Below are positions 1 through 11,621 of a stretch of DNA of 50,000 nt, one piece after another. The stretch's first letter is position 1. Every line of letters starts with the position of its first letter. The notes under the pieces were generated by a model. That model had not been told where the DNA came from, ran no database searches, and saw nothing but the letters and a program-made list of their open reading frames with translations. The DNA is from Sphaeroforma sirkka (Eukaryota > Opisthokonta > Ichthyosporea > Ichthyophonida). Location: NCBI GenBank assembly GCA_001586965.3, contig LUCW03000318.1:22501-72500 (forward strand), in the 5' to 3' direction. The position numbers and the translations under genes are program-made.

Positions 1-2
1 TT

Positions 3-890
3 ATACTCGAGAACACTAACTTCGACACAGATATACGCGATGGTGACACGATAGGCACCGATGTACCCTCAGAAGCAGCTGTGCTTACTCATACAAATGG
101 TACGGAACAAGAAAGCACACACTCTCTACAGAACGTGGATTTGGGTGGAGGTGAGGTATCATCAACAGTACACTATACTACACACACTGATAAGACTCAA
201 CCGGGTGATGCCAGCCACTCTCATGTGTCGTCTGCGTACGATATGAACAAGCAGATGTCGCCTAATGCACTCAGACTGTTCTTTATGGATGAGTGCTCAC
301 CTTCCCCACGAGGTAAGAAGGTAGTCGCAGGCCCTGTACCTCTGGCACCATGGCAACGGTCTCATACTGGGCCTGATCTGAGTATCAAAGACTCTCGTGT
401 GACGGCCACAAGAAAGAAGATAGCGGCGACATCATCAAGCGGAGATAGCACAGATATGGTTACCTCGGACAGTCTATTAGAGGAGGATGCTGTACTGGGC
501 GTGGGCAACGGTGAAAAACGCAATAGTGTGACTGTGGGGGTACTAGACCGCATCGTACACCGGGAAGAGGGCGATGAGGGGACATTCGGACGATTGGTAA
601 AGCAACAGAGCTTGCTGCGCCGGCGTGTGAACAGTCACAATGGCTTACTTAACTTCCATGAGCTTATGGGACTGTTTGGCGTGCCCACTACGCCCCACAG
701 TATGAAGCTGGCTCAGGAGGTGGAGGTGCCTGACGATCCCGATGTGTTCCACACCGCCAACTGTGATATTCTGGATCTGTTACTGAACTTTGGTCGAGAG
801 GTATCGGATTTGCGTACGCTGAGACACGAGCATGAAGTGTTCCCTATGAGCATCTCCTTTACCGTGGCGTATAGGGATATCTGGCGATAG
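3..890 (+). CDS. 3' end of an unrecognised protein gene (partial at left edge)
   Basis: One frame is open from base 3 to a TAG at 888-890 with no need for a start codon inside the window, so the gene enters from the left. The visible part is about 295 residues. The first two thirds are rich in Ser, Thr, Asp and Gly and look disordered. The last 100 or so residues are denser, with charged and hydrophobic spacing, and contain a stretch NSHNGLLNFHEL that resembles a degenerate EF-hand loop (Gly at loop position 6, Glu at 12, but no Asp at position 1). I do not recognise the family. GTG and ATG codons inside the frame are not evidence for a start. Codon use looks like a genuine gene, unlike the surrounding repeats. 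Confidence 0.6.
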   Translation: MLENTNFDTDIRDGDTIGTDVPSEAAVLTHTNGTEQESTHSLQNVDLGGGEVSSTVHYTTHTDKTQPGDASHSHVSSAYDMNKQMSPNALRLFFMDECSPSPRGKKVVAGPVPLAPWQRSHTGPDLSIKDSRVTATRKKIAATSSSGDSTDMVTSDSLLEEDAVLGVGNGEKRNSVTVGVLDRIVHREEGDEGTFGRLVKQQSLLRRRVNSHNGLLNFHELMGLFGVPTTPHSMKLAQEVEVPDDPDVFHTANCDILDLLLNFGREVSDLRTLRHEHEVFPMSISFTVAYRDIWR

Positions 891-1217
891 GGTTGTCTGT
901 GGTTATGTACAGACTGTACAAGGACGCCTGATGAATGCGTCGGATGTGCGGGGGTATGTCATGGTGGTTGTGATTGGTTGTCGAGATGCGCTCTCGTGTG
1001 GTGGATATAGTACACTACTATATATATATATATATATACTTGTATGTATGCAGATATGTATGTGTATACGTGTGAATAGCATATACATGCATTAAGTACA
1101 CACCATCTCCAGCGCAATCCGATCCCCCCCCCCTCCCTCCCCCGCAAAAAAAAACAAATTCTAAAAATACAACCCCCTGACGTATACTCTGACTACATTA
1201 TGTGCTGCTTCCATACG

Positions 1218-1223
1218 AATAAA
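1218..1223 (+). promoter_or_regulatory. Possible polyadenylation signal AATAAA
   Basis: A canonical AATAAA lies about 330 bases after the stop of the left-edge gene on the same strand. The sequence between them is low-complexity (TA repeats, a C run and an A run). It could be the 3' processing signal of that gene, but a hexamer of this composition is common by chance. Confidence 0.3.
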
Positions 1224-1364
1224 GCAATCGTACCTTGATACTGTGCAACATTGTGAGTCCGGCTTCGCGGGCTGGTCATGCCGAGTATATTACTTACCTA
1301 TGTCTTTCGTTGTGCCAATACTGCGTACTGTTGGCTTTTACACTGTTGTATGGCAATATCGGAT

Positions 1365-1406
1365 ATATATATATATGTATAAGTATATGTATATGTATAT
1401 GAATGG

Positions 1407-1439
<33 letters not shown>

Positions 1440-1623
1440 CTTATATATACATATATGTGTGTGTGTGTATCTCTGTGTACACGTGTACAGTACAAGTGTG
1501 CGTATTATAGTATTATATATTATTTTATATCATTATATATTATTTTATATATATATATAATATTTTATTTTACATATATACTATTATATTTTATATATTT
1601 ATGTATATACATGTATATACATG

Positions 1624-1688
<65 letters not shown>

Positions 1689-1690
1689 CA
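1365..1690. repeat. TA/TG-rich microsatellite tract ending in a long (TA)n
   Basis: Alternating TA with interspersed TG and ATTTTA runs, ending in a nearly pure (TA)n at 1628-1686. The bases just after it, beginning TTACAAATATTCATTGCG, recur after another (TA)n at 10742-10772, so the microsatellite plus this short tag is itself a recurring junction at the edge of the repeat array. Confidence 0.9.
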
Positions 1691-1713
1691 AATATTCATT
1701 GCGAGAATTCAGA

Positions 1714-1966
1714 CGATATGTATTTAGGAACTAACTTTGGGAAGCCCAATGTTCAAGTTTGGCTTATGGGTCAAGACTTCAAATATGTGCCCATTGTGGA
1801 ATTTCCCTGGAAATATGGCAATTAAAATAGAAATTGGATATGTATTAACGCCTCTGCATGTATAGAAACTCAAAAACCTTTGGAAGCCTAATGTTCAAGT
1901 TTGGGATGCTGTGTATATATATAGTGTAGAGACCCTACTTTTTTTTGCAATCGCAACTTCTTGAAT
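1714..1966. repeat. Array segment T, inverted copy of 12290-12545
   Basis: This stretch is the reverse complement of the sequence just upstream of the intact P gene. It leads directly into P copy 1, so here it also lies 5' of P. It includes a short internal repeat of the phrase CCCAATGTTCAAGTTTGG, seen near 1744 and again in altered form near 1888. Confidence 0.8.
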
Positions 1967-1978
1967 ACATCACACATT

Positions 1979-2644
1979 ATGATAAACCAAGTTGGCCAAC
2001 AATACCAAACTTACGGGAATCCGCTAAGGGACCTGATTAAGCGATCCCAAAAACTTGATAAGTCGACACTCAGACCAGTTTATCACCCAATGCAATCAGC
2101 ATAGATAGTCTGGGAAGTGAAGACGGCACCACCGATCCATTCGGTCCTATCTCTCACACAAGCATTGACAGCACTGCATCACAACCACATGGGGAACTTT
2201 GCAGGCCAACCGTGGATACTCGTGGCCCAGAGGTTGATCCCAAGGTTCTAATGAACACACTACCGTTCTATCCTGGCTACAGGGGATACTGTGTAGCGGG
2301 CATCGCGAGGAGTAGGAAATCAGTGGGAGGCTACTCTGTCAAGGTCCAGCGCCGAGCGGCCATTCTAGTTAGTGCCGATGAGTATGGAGTGGTTATCTTG
2401 TCAAATGACGACGGGAGTTTGCAGTACAGGATAAGTTGGTCCGAGATGGCTGACATTGATCATGTGCAATCAGATGAAACATCCACGCCGTTACGTAAGC
2501 GGAAGCGCACCAACTGTTTTGCACTACGATTTTAGGGATGGCTCGGTGTACGTGATCAATTCACTACAAATGCCTGAACTGTTCAGGTTAGTAGACAAAT
2601 ACATTCCAACAAGTCCAAAATGTAGGTCCAAATTAAGTGCATAA
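1979..2644 (+). pseudogene. P protein gene, copy 1 (frameshifted)
   Basis: This is a decayed copy of the gene that is intact at 11622-12287. It begins at the equivalent ATG but has lost one base near 2085 (CACCCAATG against CACTCCAATG), which breaks the frame. Near 2525-2545 it has a one-base length change and an in-frame stop after the residues FALRF; the same lesion is present in copies 2 and 4. The longest open stretch, 2212-2535, covers the middle of the protein. It is presumably not translated into full-length protein. Confidence 0.7.
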
Positions 2645-3478
2645 GAAAGATCAATACAGAGATAGAAAACATTTACTTGAATTTAAAGATAGTGCCATTT
2701 TTTTGTTTTAATTTAGCACGTTATGCTCTGTAGAGGTAACCACAGCTATCGTCACCTTCAAATGGTTCTGCTCTATGACTGTGCCTGATATATATTTATA
2801 GGTTGTAGTTACAAATTCGGATGCACATATTTGTTGAGACCCACGTTGCTGGCGTTTCCGTTGCCGATGTCTATCTCCAAAACACTAAGTGTGTAGTCGC
2901 TATGTGTACCAAGTTGTCGATGCTTCTGTTGGCCCGTACCTGTCTGTAGTGCACTACGTATGCAATCGCCATATGTCATGGAAGTGTGTATCGTATGTCT
3001 TATGTCATGTCCTTTCCCACCACATAATCGATCATCATTCGATCCCAGTATACTACGCGAGTCGTTGTACGCCCCGTTATTGCCGCGTTTGTTTGACGCG
3101 TGTGTACATATTACACTGTGTGTGCAATCGTTATCTGTCATACATATGTTTATGTCCAGGGCCCTTTCACGCGGTGGTGTGTAATCCTGATATGCCACAT
3201 ACGTATGCAGTCACTACATACGTATGCGTCGCTACGAACCGTGTCTTCGACCCTCTTGCCGTGTGTATTGCTGGCCTGCTTATGGTGCGCTCGCAGTGTA
3301 ATACACCATCTTCAAGCCCTGTTACTCGTGAGATGTGTCCTAGACCATGTCCGGCGTTTGTGCCTCGTTTGTTTGAGGGTTACTATTTACTCAAGCATCC
3401 ATTACCAACATTTTACCCTGTTGCAGCCGTTAGGCAGATATTCGGTACACCTCTCAACTGCCTGCCGTTTGTTTGATA
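2645..3478. repeat. Array block Q, copy 1
   Basis: This block is shared almost base for base with 8339-9171 and is absent after P copy 4. Both strands carry open frames of 130-195 codons. The plus frame is unusually rich in Cys, Tyr and Val and gives no recognisable domain. The minus frame (2809-3198) has a more protein-like composition and stays open further in the second copy. The phrase TTTGTTTGA follows a GCCGCG-like sequence three times, suggesting degenerate internal repeats. I would not call a gene here. Confidence 0.7.
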
Positions 3479-4724
3479 CATAGCACATCCGGAGCTTCAT
3501 TTACACGTCATTGGTGCATGAGTATCCATAGTATAGGACACCACCAATCCCCTCATATCACGTGTTGCCCTATGTTTGATCGGGGGTGCACACATACCCG
3601 TGTATGCCCTCGTGCGATATGACGAACTCGGCTCTGCCCATCGCCAAATGCGGCGCAAGCACCACCTGTGCGTCTCTGATATTGACACGGCTATTCGGAG
3701 GATAACCCTCTGCACCCGCTTCGCTGGAAACGAGTGCACTAACGGATAGTGTCGGACTCAGTGGACACCCCACAATCTCAACCGTGCACTGCGAGTCGTC
3801 TGCGGATGTTCCCGCAGAACCGGATAGTGTGCGGTGGAGCTTTATCGAACGTGTGTGTGGGTGTGTGGGTGTGGGTATGAGTGTGTGTACACGTGTTTGT
3901 GTGCGTGTGCTATCCGCTAGCTGTATGTCGTATCTGGGCAGTAGCGGTAGGTAGGAGCGTGTGCCGCGGTCTCGACGCGACAACACAATGCGCTGCCGAA
4001 TCATGTGCGACCACAACAATCCCAAGGCTGCAGATATGATGTGCACGGGGATGGTACAAGATATGAGGGTGAGTCATAAATGTTTGCTTGATACTGATTG
4101 GGTCGTGATCGTGTGTGTACGTGAGGTGTGCTACACAGGCCTTTCTAGACGTCAGACATAAGCAGTCGTATAACGTGCGGCAGTGACTAGTTCCGGCTGA
4201 CGGGCGCTCGGAGAGTGGTAGAGGTGAGTGTTGAGTGTGTGTTCATGATATAGCGAGCCCCGTCTGGCGTACACCAGAGTGGGGTCAGTAGAATAGTCGA
4301 ATATATAGTGAGGCGAGGCTAGAGGCTAGGATAGAGGCTAGGCTAGAGGCTAAGCGCGAACCCGAATTTTATAAAATCTGGCGTACACCAGAATGAAGTT
4401 AGTAGAATAGTCGAATATATAGTGAGGCGAGGCTAGAGGCTAAGCGCGAACCCGAATTTTATGAAATCGATCCAAAATTATGCAAAAAAAGTCGGCGTTT
4501 TATAAGGTAGGTAACTTCTAGATAGTAACACTATCACACCTAGTCTGAAATCACCTCCAAATCGCCGTAAACTTTGGCTCACTGTAAGCTGGTTGATGTA
4601 GGTGTTCAACTGTAATCTGACTTCGCAAACAACACAACGAGATGTTCCCCACACACACACACACCTGGTAGTAGGGTTTAACATGCACCTGGTTTTAAGG
4701 CTTTAACACACACCTGGTTTTAAT
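3479..4724. repeat. Array block R, copy 1
   Basis: This block matches 9172-10415 and 16191-17430. From left to right it holds a GC-richer part with a 158-codon minus-strand open frame (3570-4046, partly created by GTGTGTGG repeats), a 114-bp imperfect direct duplication at about 4263-4470 that begins with the near-palindrome CTGGCGTACACCAG, and tandem units of about 25 bp carrying CACCTGGTTTTAAGG at 4663-4724. A shorter relative of bases 3958-4140 also lies inside block S (6895-7075). The minus open frame is conserved between copies, but that is expected from recent duplication and is not evidence of coding. Confidence 0.75.
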
Positions 4725-5385
4725 TTCCAGGAAATTCCACAATGGGCACATATTTGAAGTCTTGACCCATAAGCCAAACTTGAACATTGGGCTTCCCAAA
4801 GCTAGTTCCTAAATACATATCCAAATTTTATCTATATTTCCATATTTCCACAAACAATGGGCACAATTTGAGTCTTGGCCCGTATGGTCAGTACAGTCGA
4901 TTATTGGACTATTATCCGACTATTTTTTTAAATTGCTCTGATATGAGAACAGGAGTAAAACCTTTCTGTACTGGTACATATTACATATATATTTATTAGT
5001 ATAATACTAACTAAATACACAAGTGTTGTTTTCATTTTTTAAAAAAATATATGTTTGATTCCTTTCATTTTTTAAAAAAACAAAATAGCATTTATACATG
5101 TACATAGTCACTAGTCCAAAAGTATATTGCCATAGACATTGATTTTCATTGGTCTATGAATTCAACTCATAACTGTTGAGAAAAGGTCGATCAGTTTCCC
5201 AATATACATCAATTGTAGCCAATATTTTTATAAAAGGGCAAATACTGGAGGCGATTACACGATTGGCTGTTTAATTTTCAGAAGGCAGTTTTAAACTTTT
5301 ATTGTTTTTTTCTTTCTAAACCCACTTTCGAGTAAGTACCGCGAGCAGAAACCAGGTTTCTTCCGACGACATCGGAGCAAATAAT

Positions 5386-5855
5386 ATGGTCAAATGTATG
5401 AACAGATTGTATTTATCACGGAAGTCTACGAAGAAGGCTAAGATCAATTGCGCTAGACGAAATAGGGCAGAGAATTTACAACGATCGGCAAATGGCGAAC
5501 TTACCGACAACAATAGAAATTGGGTTGATGTGTCGCTCATGAAGGGTGATGAATTGAAGAGGGAGCTAAGAACGTTATAGTTGCACATCTTCCGGAATAG
5601 CAGTGGCTCTTTTACGTAACAAGCTAGTTCTAGCACGCGATCTAGGTACATCGTGGGCGTTTTGTTTTGGATGCATCAGGACCGCATATCAACTATCTCT
5701 TAGACAATAAAGCGGTAGAGTACAACAAACGCGATTTGGTTGGGGACCGAAGAAATTTACTACTAGCTGAGATACGCTCTAATAATGATATTCGCTATCT
5801 TACTGCAGAGGGTGGGGCAGTAGCACTGCAAGAAGAGTACGATAATATAGCGTAG
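5386..5855 (+). pseudogene. Broken open frame with a SAP-like segment, copy 1
   Basis: Two frames together read as one protein-like sequence. The first runs from an ATG at 5386 with a basic start (KSTKKAKINCARR) and a helix-loop-helix stretch containing DELKREL that resembles a SAP DNA-binding motif. In this copy two bases are missing at about 5570, which brings a stop; the second copy keeps them. The second frame, from about 5660 to 5855, continues with an acidic helical sequence ending in a stop. The frame change near 5665 exists in both copies and could be an ancient frameshift or an unrecognised intron. The family is unknown and the SAP resemblance is weak. Confidence 0.35.
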
Positions 5856-6339
5856 TGGATGGAGAAGTACGTGATTATTCACCTAAATTTAATACTGCTG
5901 ACTGATATTGTAAATAGTATATATTGATAAGAAATTGAAGCGAGGCACAAATAAAAATCTATTTATATAACAAGGAAAGAGTCACCGGGCCTGTCGTAGC
6001 GGAAATCGTAAATTCAGCAGAGTTCCAAATCCAGGGGCCATGGAACTTATAACTATTATGAATGACCATTCGAGGTATGGCTTTCCGCTTTTTACGTATC
6101 CTCTAATTTCCAATTTTCGGACTGTACTACATATACTCATATACTCATAGCCATAGACCTTTGTTTTTCTTCATATTAATTTTGAAGAGTGCTTGTAGTC
6201 TTTGATTTGAAAAATGTCTAGAAATAATTAATTATCTGTGCTACATACTGCATATATTTAGTACATATTTATTTACACGACTCGTTTGATAAAAAAAATA
6301 TTATTATTTCAAAACAATATTATATACATTTGATTTCAG

Positions 6340-6452
6340 GACGCTTGGCAATTTGACGAGTCCCTGTATACCAAATTGAATTTGGATTTTAATTATAAAA
6401 ACAGGTATATAAACAACCAAAAAATCTACCGCCAACCGCAAAACACTAACTG
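6340..6452 (+). other. Candidate terminal exon in block S
   Basis: A pyrimidine-containing acceptor (TTTGATTTCAG) is followed by an open stretch that starts DAWQFDESLYTKLN and ends in TGA 37 codons later. It lies downstream of the SAP-like frame and on the same strand, so it could be the last exon of that former gene. In the second block S copy an A run nearby is one base shorter, which shifts the frame. There is no transcript evidence in the sequence. Confidence 0.25.
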
Positions 6453-7339
6453 AGACTATACTCTATACTCTAAAGATTACTCTATAGCAGCCGAATCTCG
6501 TTTTGTTTTTGAGAATTTACATATCTCAGAGCTTCAGAGTATTTTATTTCCCCCCCGAGAGTATATGGCTACATAGAAGAACGGATGCATTGGATTTCAC
6601 TACTGAACGACTTCCTCTTAAGAACTAAGAGTAAACTTATAGACCAATGATTACCGCTTCCTATGGCAATAGAATGAATACTGATTGCTGTCACTGAATA
6701 CTGCATAGTCAGAGTGCCAAACTCAAATTGCCAGTTAGAGACTTAGGTCTTTGAGCCCTTGGGAATTTCAGATTGGGGGGGGGGGGGGGGGGCGGGTTTA
6801 AAAGGACGATGTATATAGAATATTTTTTTTTCAAACTTTTTTGTATGCTTTCTCTTGTTCCCATACATACCAGAAGAATTTTACTCTTATTCTGTGTGCC
6901 GCGGACTCGACGCGACAACCCAATGCGCTGCCGAATCATGTGCGACCACAACAATCCCAAGGCTGCAGATGTGATGTGAATGGGAATGGTACAAGATATG
7001 AGGAATGAATGAGTTATGGGTGCTTTCTTGATGCTGGTTGGGTCGTGATGGTGTGAGTACGCGAGGTGTGCTATACAAGACTTTTGTTTATATTCGTACG
7101 TATATTTGTTCAAGTCAGTGAAATAACTGAAACAATGTTCAAATATATTAGATATGGCATCCTACTCGTCGACTAAAGGAAACAAATCGCTGCTGGCGAA
7201 GCCCACATACACCAAAGGAGAAATGTAGTCGTGGCCGATGGTAAATGATAGTAATACCATGAGAAGAGTAGGAGCCGCTATGAACATCCGAACTCTTATC
7301 TACATCCTATAGATAAATAGAATACACAGACCTAGGGAG

Positions 7340-7625
7340 GGAATGTGGATAACTATTGTACTGTACACAGAGCATAGCGTGAAAAAGAGCATTTCAAAAT
7401 CATATTTTGAAAAGTTCCATCTTAAAATTTTTAATATGCTTTTATTTCTTTATTGATCTTTCTTACGCACTTAATTTGGACTTACATTTTGGACCTGTTG
7501 GGATGTATTTGTCTACTAACCTGAACAGTTCAGGCGTTTGTAGTGACTTGATTACGTATACCGAGCCATCCTTTAATCGTAGTGCAAGATAGTTAGTGCG
7601 CTTCCGCTTACCTAACGGCGTGGAT
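7340..7625 (-). repeat. Inverted fragment of the P gene 3' end plus flank
   Basis: Read on the minus strand this is the last 150 or so bases of the P gene followed by its downstream sequence, as at 11490-11790. It stops abruptly at 7625 and is followed by the start of P copy 2 in the opposite direction. The same arrangement is at 15065-15350. It places an inverted repeat around the P copy. Confidence 0.75.
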
Positions 7626-7672
7626 GACTCAACTTTTGTCACAATCGCAACTTCTTGAATACATCACACATT

Positions 7673-8338
7673 ATGATAAACCAAGTTGGCCAACAATACC
7701 AAACTTACGGGAATCCGCTAAGGGACCTGATTAAATGATCCCAAAACTTGATAAGTCGACACTCAGACCAGTTTATCACTCCATTGCAATCAGCATAGAT
7801 AATCTGGGAAGTGAAGACGGCACCACCGATCCATTCGGTCCCTTCTCTCACACAAGCATTGACAGCACTACATCACAACCACATGGGGAACTGTGCAGGC
7901 CAACCGTGGAAGCTCGTGGCCCAGAGGTTGATCTCAAGGTACTAATGGACATACTAACGTTCTATCCTGGCAACAGAGGATATTGTGTAGCGGGTATTGC
8001 GAGGAGTAGGAAAGCAGTGGGAGGCTACTCTGTCAAGGTCCAGCGCCGTGCGGCCATTCTAGTTAGTGCCGATGAGTATGGAGTGGTTATCTTGTCAAAT
8101 GACGACGGGAGTTTGCAGTACAGGATAAGTTGGTCCGAGATGGCTGACATTGATCATGTGCAATCAGATGAAACATCCACGCCGTTACGTAAGCGGAAGC
8201 GCACCAACTGTTTTGCACTACGATTTTAGGGATGGCTCGGTGTACGTGATCAATTCACTACAAATGCCTGAACTGTTCAGGTTAGTAGACAAATACATTC
8301 CAACAAGTCCAAAATGTAGGTCCAAATTAAGTGCATAA
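7673..8338 (+). pseudogene. P protein gene, copy 2 (frame broken)
   Basis: This copy starts at the equivalent ATG but reads into TGA after about 21 codons, because it has ATTAAATGATCCC where the intact copy has ATTAAGCGATCCC, and an A is also missing. A second ATG at 7735 opens 164 codons that end at the shared FALRF stop. The tail then continues in another frame to 8338. It is identical in these lesions to copy 4. Confidence 0.7.
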
Positions 8339-9171
8339 GAAAGATCAATACAGAGATAGAAAACATTTACTTGAATTTAAAGATAGTGTCATTTTTTTGT
8401 TTTAATTTAGCACGTTATGCTCTGTAGAGGTAACCACAGCTATCGTCACCTTCAAATGGTTCTGCTCTATGACTGTGCCTGATATATATTTATAGGTTGT
8501 AGTTACAAATTCGGATGCACATATTTGTTGAGACCCACGTTGCTGGCGTTTCCGTTGCCGATGTCTATCTCCAAAACACTAAGTGTGTAGTCGCTATGTG
8601 TGCCAAGTTGTCGATGCTTCTGTTGGCCCGTACCTGTCTGTAGTGCACTACGTATGCAATCGCCATATGTCATGGAAGTGTGTATCGTATGTCTTATGTC
8701 ATGTCCTTTCCCACCACATAATCGATCATCATTCGATCCCAGTATACTACGCGAGTCGTTGTACGCCCCGTTATTGCCGCGTTTGTTTGACGCGTGTGTA
8801 CATATTACACTGTGTGTGCAATCGTTATATGTCATACATATGTTTATGTCCAGGGCCCTTTCACGCGGTGTGTGTAATCCTGATATGCCACATACGTATG
8901 CAGTCACTACATACGTATGCGTCGCTACGAACCGTGTCTTCGACCCTCTTGCCGTGTGTATTGCTGGCCTGCTTATGGTGCGCTCGCAGTGTAATACACC
9001 ATCTTCAAGCCCTGTTACTCGTGAGATGTGTCCTAGACCATGTCCGGCGTTTGTGCCTCGTTTGTTTGAGGGTTACTATTTACTCAAGCATCCATTACCA
9101 ACATTTTACCCTGTTGCAGCCGTTAGGCAGATATTCGGTACACCTCTCAACTGCCTGCCGTTTGCTTGATA
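8339..9171. repeat. Array block Q, copy 2
   Basis: This is nearly identical to 2645-3478. A two-base length difference near 8868 lets the minus-strand open frame extend from 8503 to about 9069, roughly 190 codons. It still shows no domain I recognise. Confidence 0.7.
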
Positions 9172-10724
9172 CATAGCACATCCGGAGCTTCATTTACACG
9201 TCATTGGTGCATGAGTATCCATAGTATAGGACACCACCAATCCCCTCATATCACGTGTTGCCCTATGTTTGATCGGGGGGTGCACACATACCCGTGTATG
9301 CCCTCGTGCGATATGACGAACTCGGCTCTGCCCATCGCCAAATGCGGCGCAAGCACCACCTGTGCGTCTCTGATATTGACACGGCTATTCGGAGGATAAC
9401 CCTCTGCACCCGCTTCGCTGGAAACGAGTGCACTAACGGATAGTGTCGGACTCAGTGGACACCCCACAATCTCAACCGTGCACTGCGAGTCGTCTGCGGA
9501 TGTTCCCGCAGAACCGGATAGTGTGCGGTGGAGCTTTATCGAACGTGTGTGTGGGTGTGTGGGTGTGGGTATGAGTGTGTGTACACGTGTTTGTGTGCGT
9601 GTGCTATCCGCTAGCTGTATGTCGTATCTGGGCAGTAGCGGTAGGTAGGAGCGTGTGCCGCGGTCTCGACGCGACAACACAATGCGCTGCCGAATCATGT
9701 GCGACCACAACAATCCCAAGGCTGCAGATATGATGTGCACGGGGATGGTACAAGATATGAGGGGTGAGTCATAAATGTTTGCTTGATACTGATTGGGTCG
9801 TGATCGTGTGTGTACGTGAGGTGTGCTACACAGGCCTTTCTAGACGTCAGACATAAGCAGTCGTATAACGTGCGGCAGTGACTAGTTCCGGCTGACGGGC
9901 GCTCGGAGAGTGGTAGAGGTGAGTGTTGAGTGTGTGTTCATGATATAGCGAGCCCCGTCTGGCGTACACCAGAGTGGGGTCAGTAGAATAGTCGAATATA
10001 TAGTGAGGCGAGGCTAGAGGCTAGGATAGAGGCTAGGCTAGAGGCTAAGCGCGAACCCGAATTTTATAAAATCTGGCGTACACCAGAATGAAGTTAGTAG
10101 AATAGTCGAATATATAGTGAGGCGAGGCTAGAGGCTAAGCGCGAACCCGAATTTTATGAAATCGATCCAAAATAATGCAAAAAGTCGGCGTTTTATAAGG
10201 TAGGTAACTTCTAGATAGTAACACTATCACACCTAGTCTGAAATCACCTCCAAATCGCCGTAAACTTTGGCTCACTGTAAGCTGGTTGATGTAGGTGTTC
10301 AACTGTAATCTGACTTCGCAAACAACACAACGAGATGTTCCCCACACACACACACCTGGTAGTAGGGTTTAACATGCACCTGGTTTTAAGGCTTTAACAC
10401 ACACCTGGTTTTAGGGCTTAACACACACCTGGTTTTGATCTGTTGGCGTCATCGAAGGGGTTGGAGGCGCTGAATGTGTCGCCATCACTGATTGCGGCGG
10501 TAACCTTTTGTATATTGAACCGTACGAACGAAAGGCGTTAGTATATTGAAACGTAAGAATGAGAGGTGTTCATGTATTGAAACTACGAACATGTGCCGTT
10601 AGTATACGACTACGTACGAATGGGGGGCTAACATATCAAAACGTACAAATGAGAGACGTTAGTATACTCCTACGTACGAATAAGAGGCGTTAGTATATAG
10701 AACCGTACGAATGAAAGATATATA
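9172..10724. repeat. Array block R, copy 2 (long form)
   Basis: This copy has the same internal layout as copy 1 but extends further right. The extension holds one more CACCTGGTTTTAGGG unit, then 10440-10490, then tandem units of about 40 bp that reappear at the end of R copy 3. Confidence 0.75.
10500..10724. repeat. Tandem repeat of about 40 bp (GTTAGTATAT...GTACGAATGA)
   Basis: About six imperfect units share GTTAGTATA, then an A/T-rich stretch, then CGTACGAATGA or a variant. The same run is at 17528-17760. The units diverge from each other far more than the two runs do, so the tandem expansion is older than the block duplication. Confidence 0.75.
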
Positions 10725-11490
10725 TATATATATATATATATATATTACAAATATTCATTGCGAGAATTCAGACCTGTCCTCACAAAGATTAATAGGGCCG
10801 GTCCTGTTTACCTTCCTTACCCTGACAAGACTCTGAATACTCAAGAAGACTTCGTAGTGTGACTTTGTAGTGTGTAGCTGGCTTTGTTTCTGCCCGTTGG
10901 CTAGCTTTCGATTCCGGAACTTAAGTAAAACTGGCGTGGCTTCAGTTAGAAGGTGTGGTATCAACTGATGACTATTAGAACCTCTGCGGCTGAGTTATCG
11001 GACAGTATTTCTACCCACCATGAAATGCTTTGTATCTATCGGGCGCGTATATCGCAGACATTGGACTTGTGTCTCCAGTTACAGACTAGAACGAATCCGA
11101 GGTGTCGAAAAAGTGGTATAACCAACAGATGAACGAGTCCCGCTGCTGGAACACATAGGCACTAGTCTGATACTAGAAGTGCCACACTGTTCAATTGCGG
11201 TAGTGTGTACTGTATACTAGTACTCTCTATTATAAACAGACACTGGTCTAGTATTCGGAGGTGTACAGTCCGATTCTGGGAACCCGTGTTATGTGCTGGA
11301 TTTCGTAGACGGTTGCATTGCCAGTGCCCAGGGTATGGGACTCTGGAGGACCTTGTTGCATAATTTCTAAACCCTAAAACCCTAAAACAAATGATAATAG
11401 TACATGAGAAAACAAGAAGCCGCCATGCGCATCCGAACTCGTATCTACATCCTACAGATATATAGCAAGCCCAGACCTAGAGCATTTGAA
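10725..11490. other. Array-specific single-copy stretch U
   Basis: A (TA)n tract and the TTACAAATATTCATTGCG tag open this segment, which has no other copy in the window. A minus-strand frame at 10755-10964 (69 codons) and a plus-strand stretch at about 11248-11371 that follows a TATAAACAG acceptor and ends LLHNF-stop both look mildly protein-like, but I recognise neither. At 11367-11388 there are two and a half telomere-like units of CCCTAAAA. No gene is called. Confidence 0.4.
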
Positions 11491-11621
11491 TGTGACGACA
11501 ACTATTTTTCTTTCTAGAATGCATAGCGTGCTGAACTGAAAAATAAATTGGCATCACATATTTTGAGAAGTTCCATCTATAAAAGTAAAATATATCTTTC
11601 TCTTTTCTTTATTGTTCTTTT

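Larger units (their letters stand above)
4725..7640. repeat. Array block S, copy 1
   Basis: This 2.9-kb block matches 12452-15365 with only scattered single-base differences. It contains a broken open frame with a SAP-like look (5386-5855), a possible terminal exon (6340-6452), a G run of 18 at about 6775-6792, and a short relative of block R (6895-7075). Its right end (7340-7625) is an inverted, diverged copy of the 3' end of the P gene with its downstream flank. The rest is AT-rich and shows no gene. Confidence 0.8.

Noticed and set aside
1243..1825. Several Tyr/Ile-rich open frames on both strands
   Set aside because: They translate TA and TG microsatellites.
2889..3476. A Cys/Tyr/Val-rich 195-codon plus frame and the overlapping minus frame in block Q
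   Set aside because: Both strands are open over the same bases, there is no domain, and the duplicate copy changes the frame by a small indel.
3570..4046. A 158-codon minus frame in block R, conserved in three copies
   Set aside because: The copies are too recent for conservation to mean anything, and a third of the frame is GT-repeat translation. It cannot be excluded as a fragment.
11367..11388. Telomere-like CCCTAAAA units
   Set aside because: Only two or three units in AT-rich sequence; not enough to claim an interstitial telomere.
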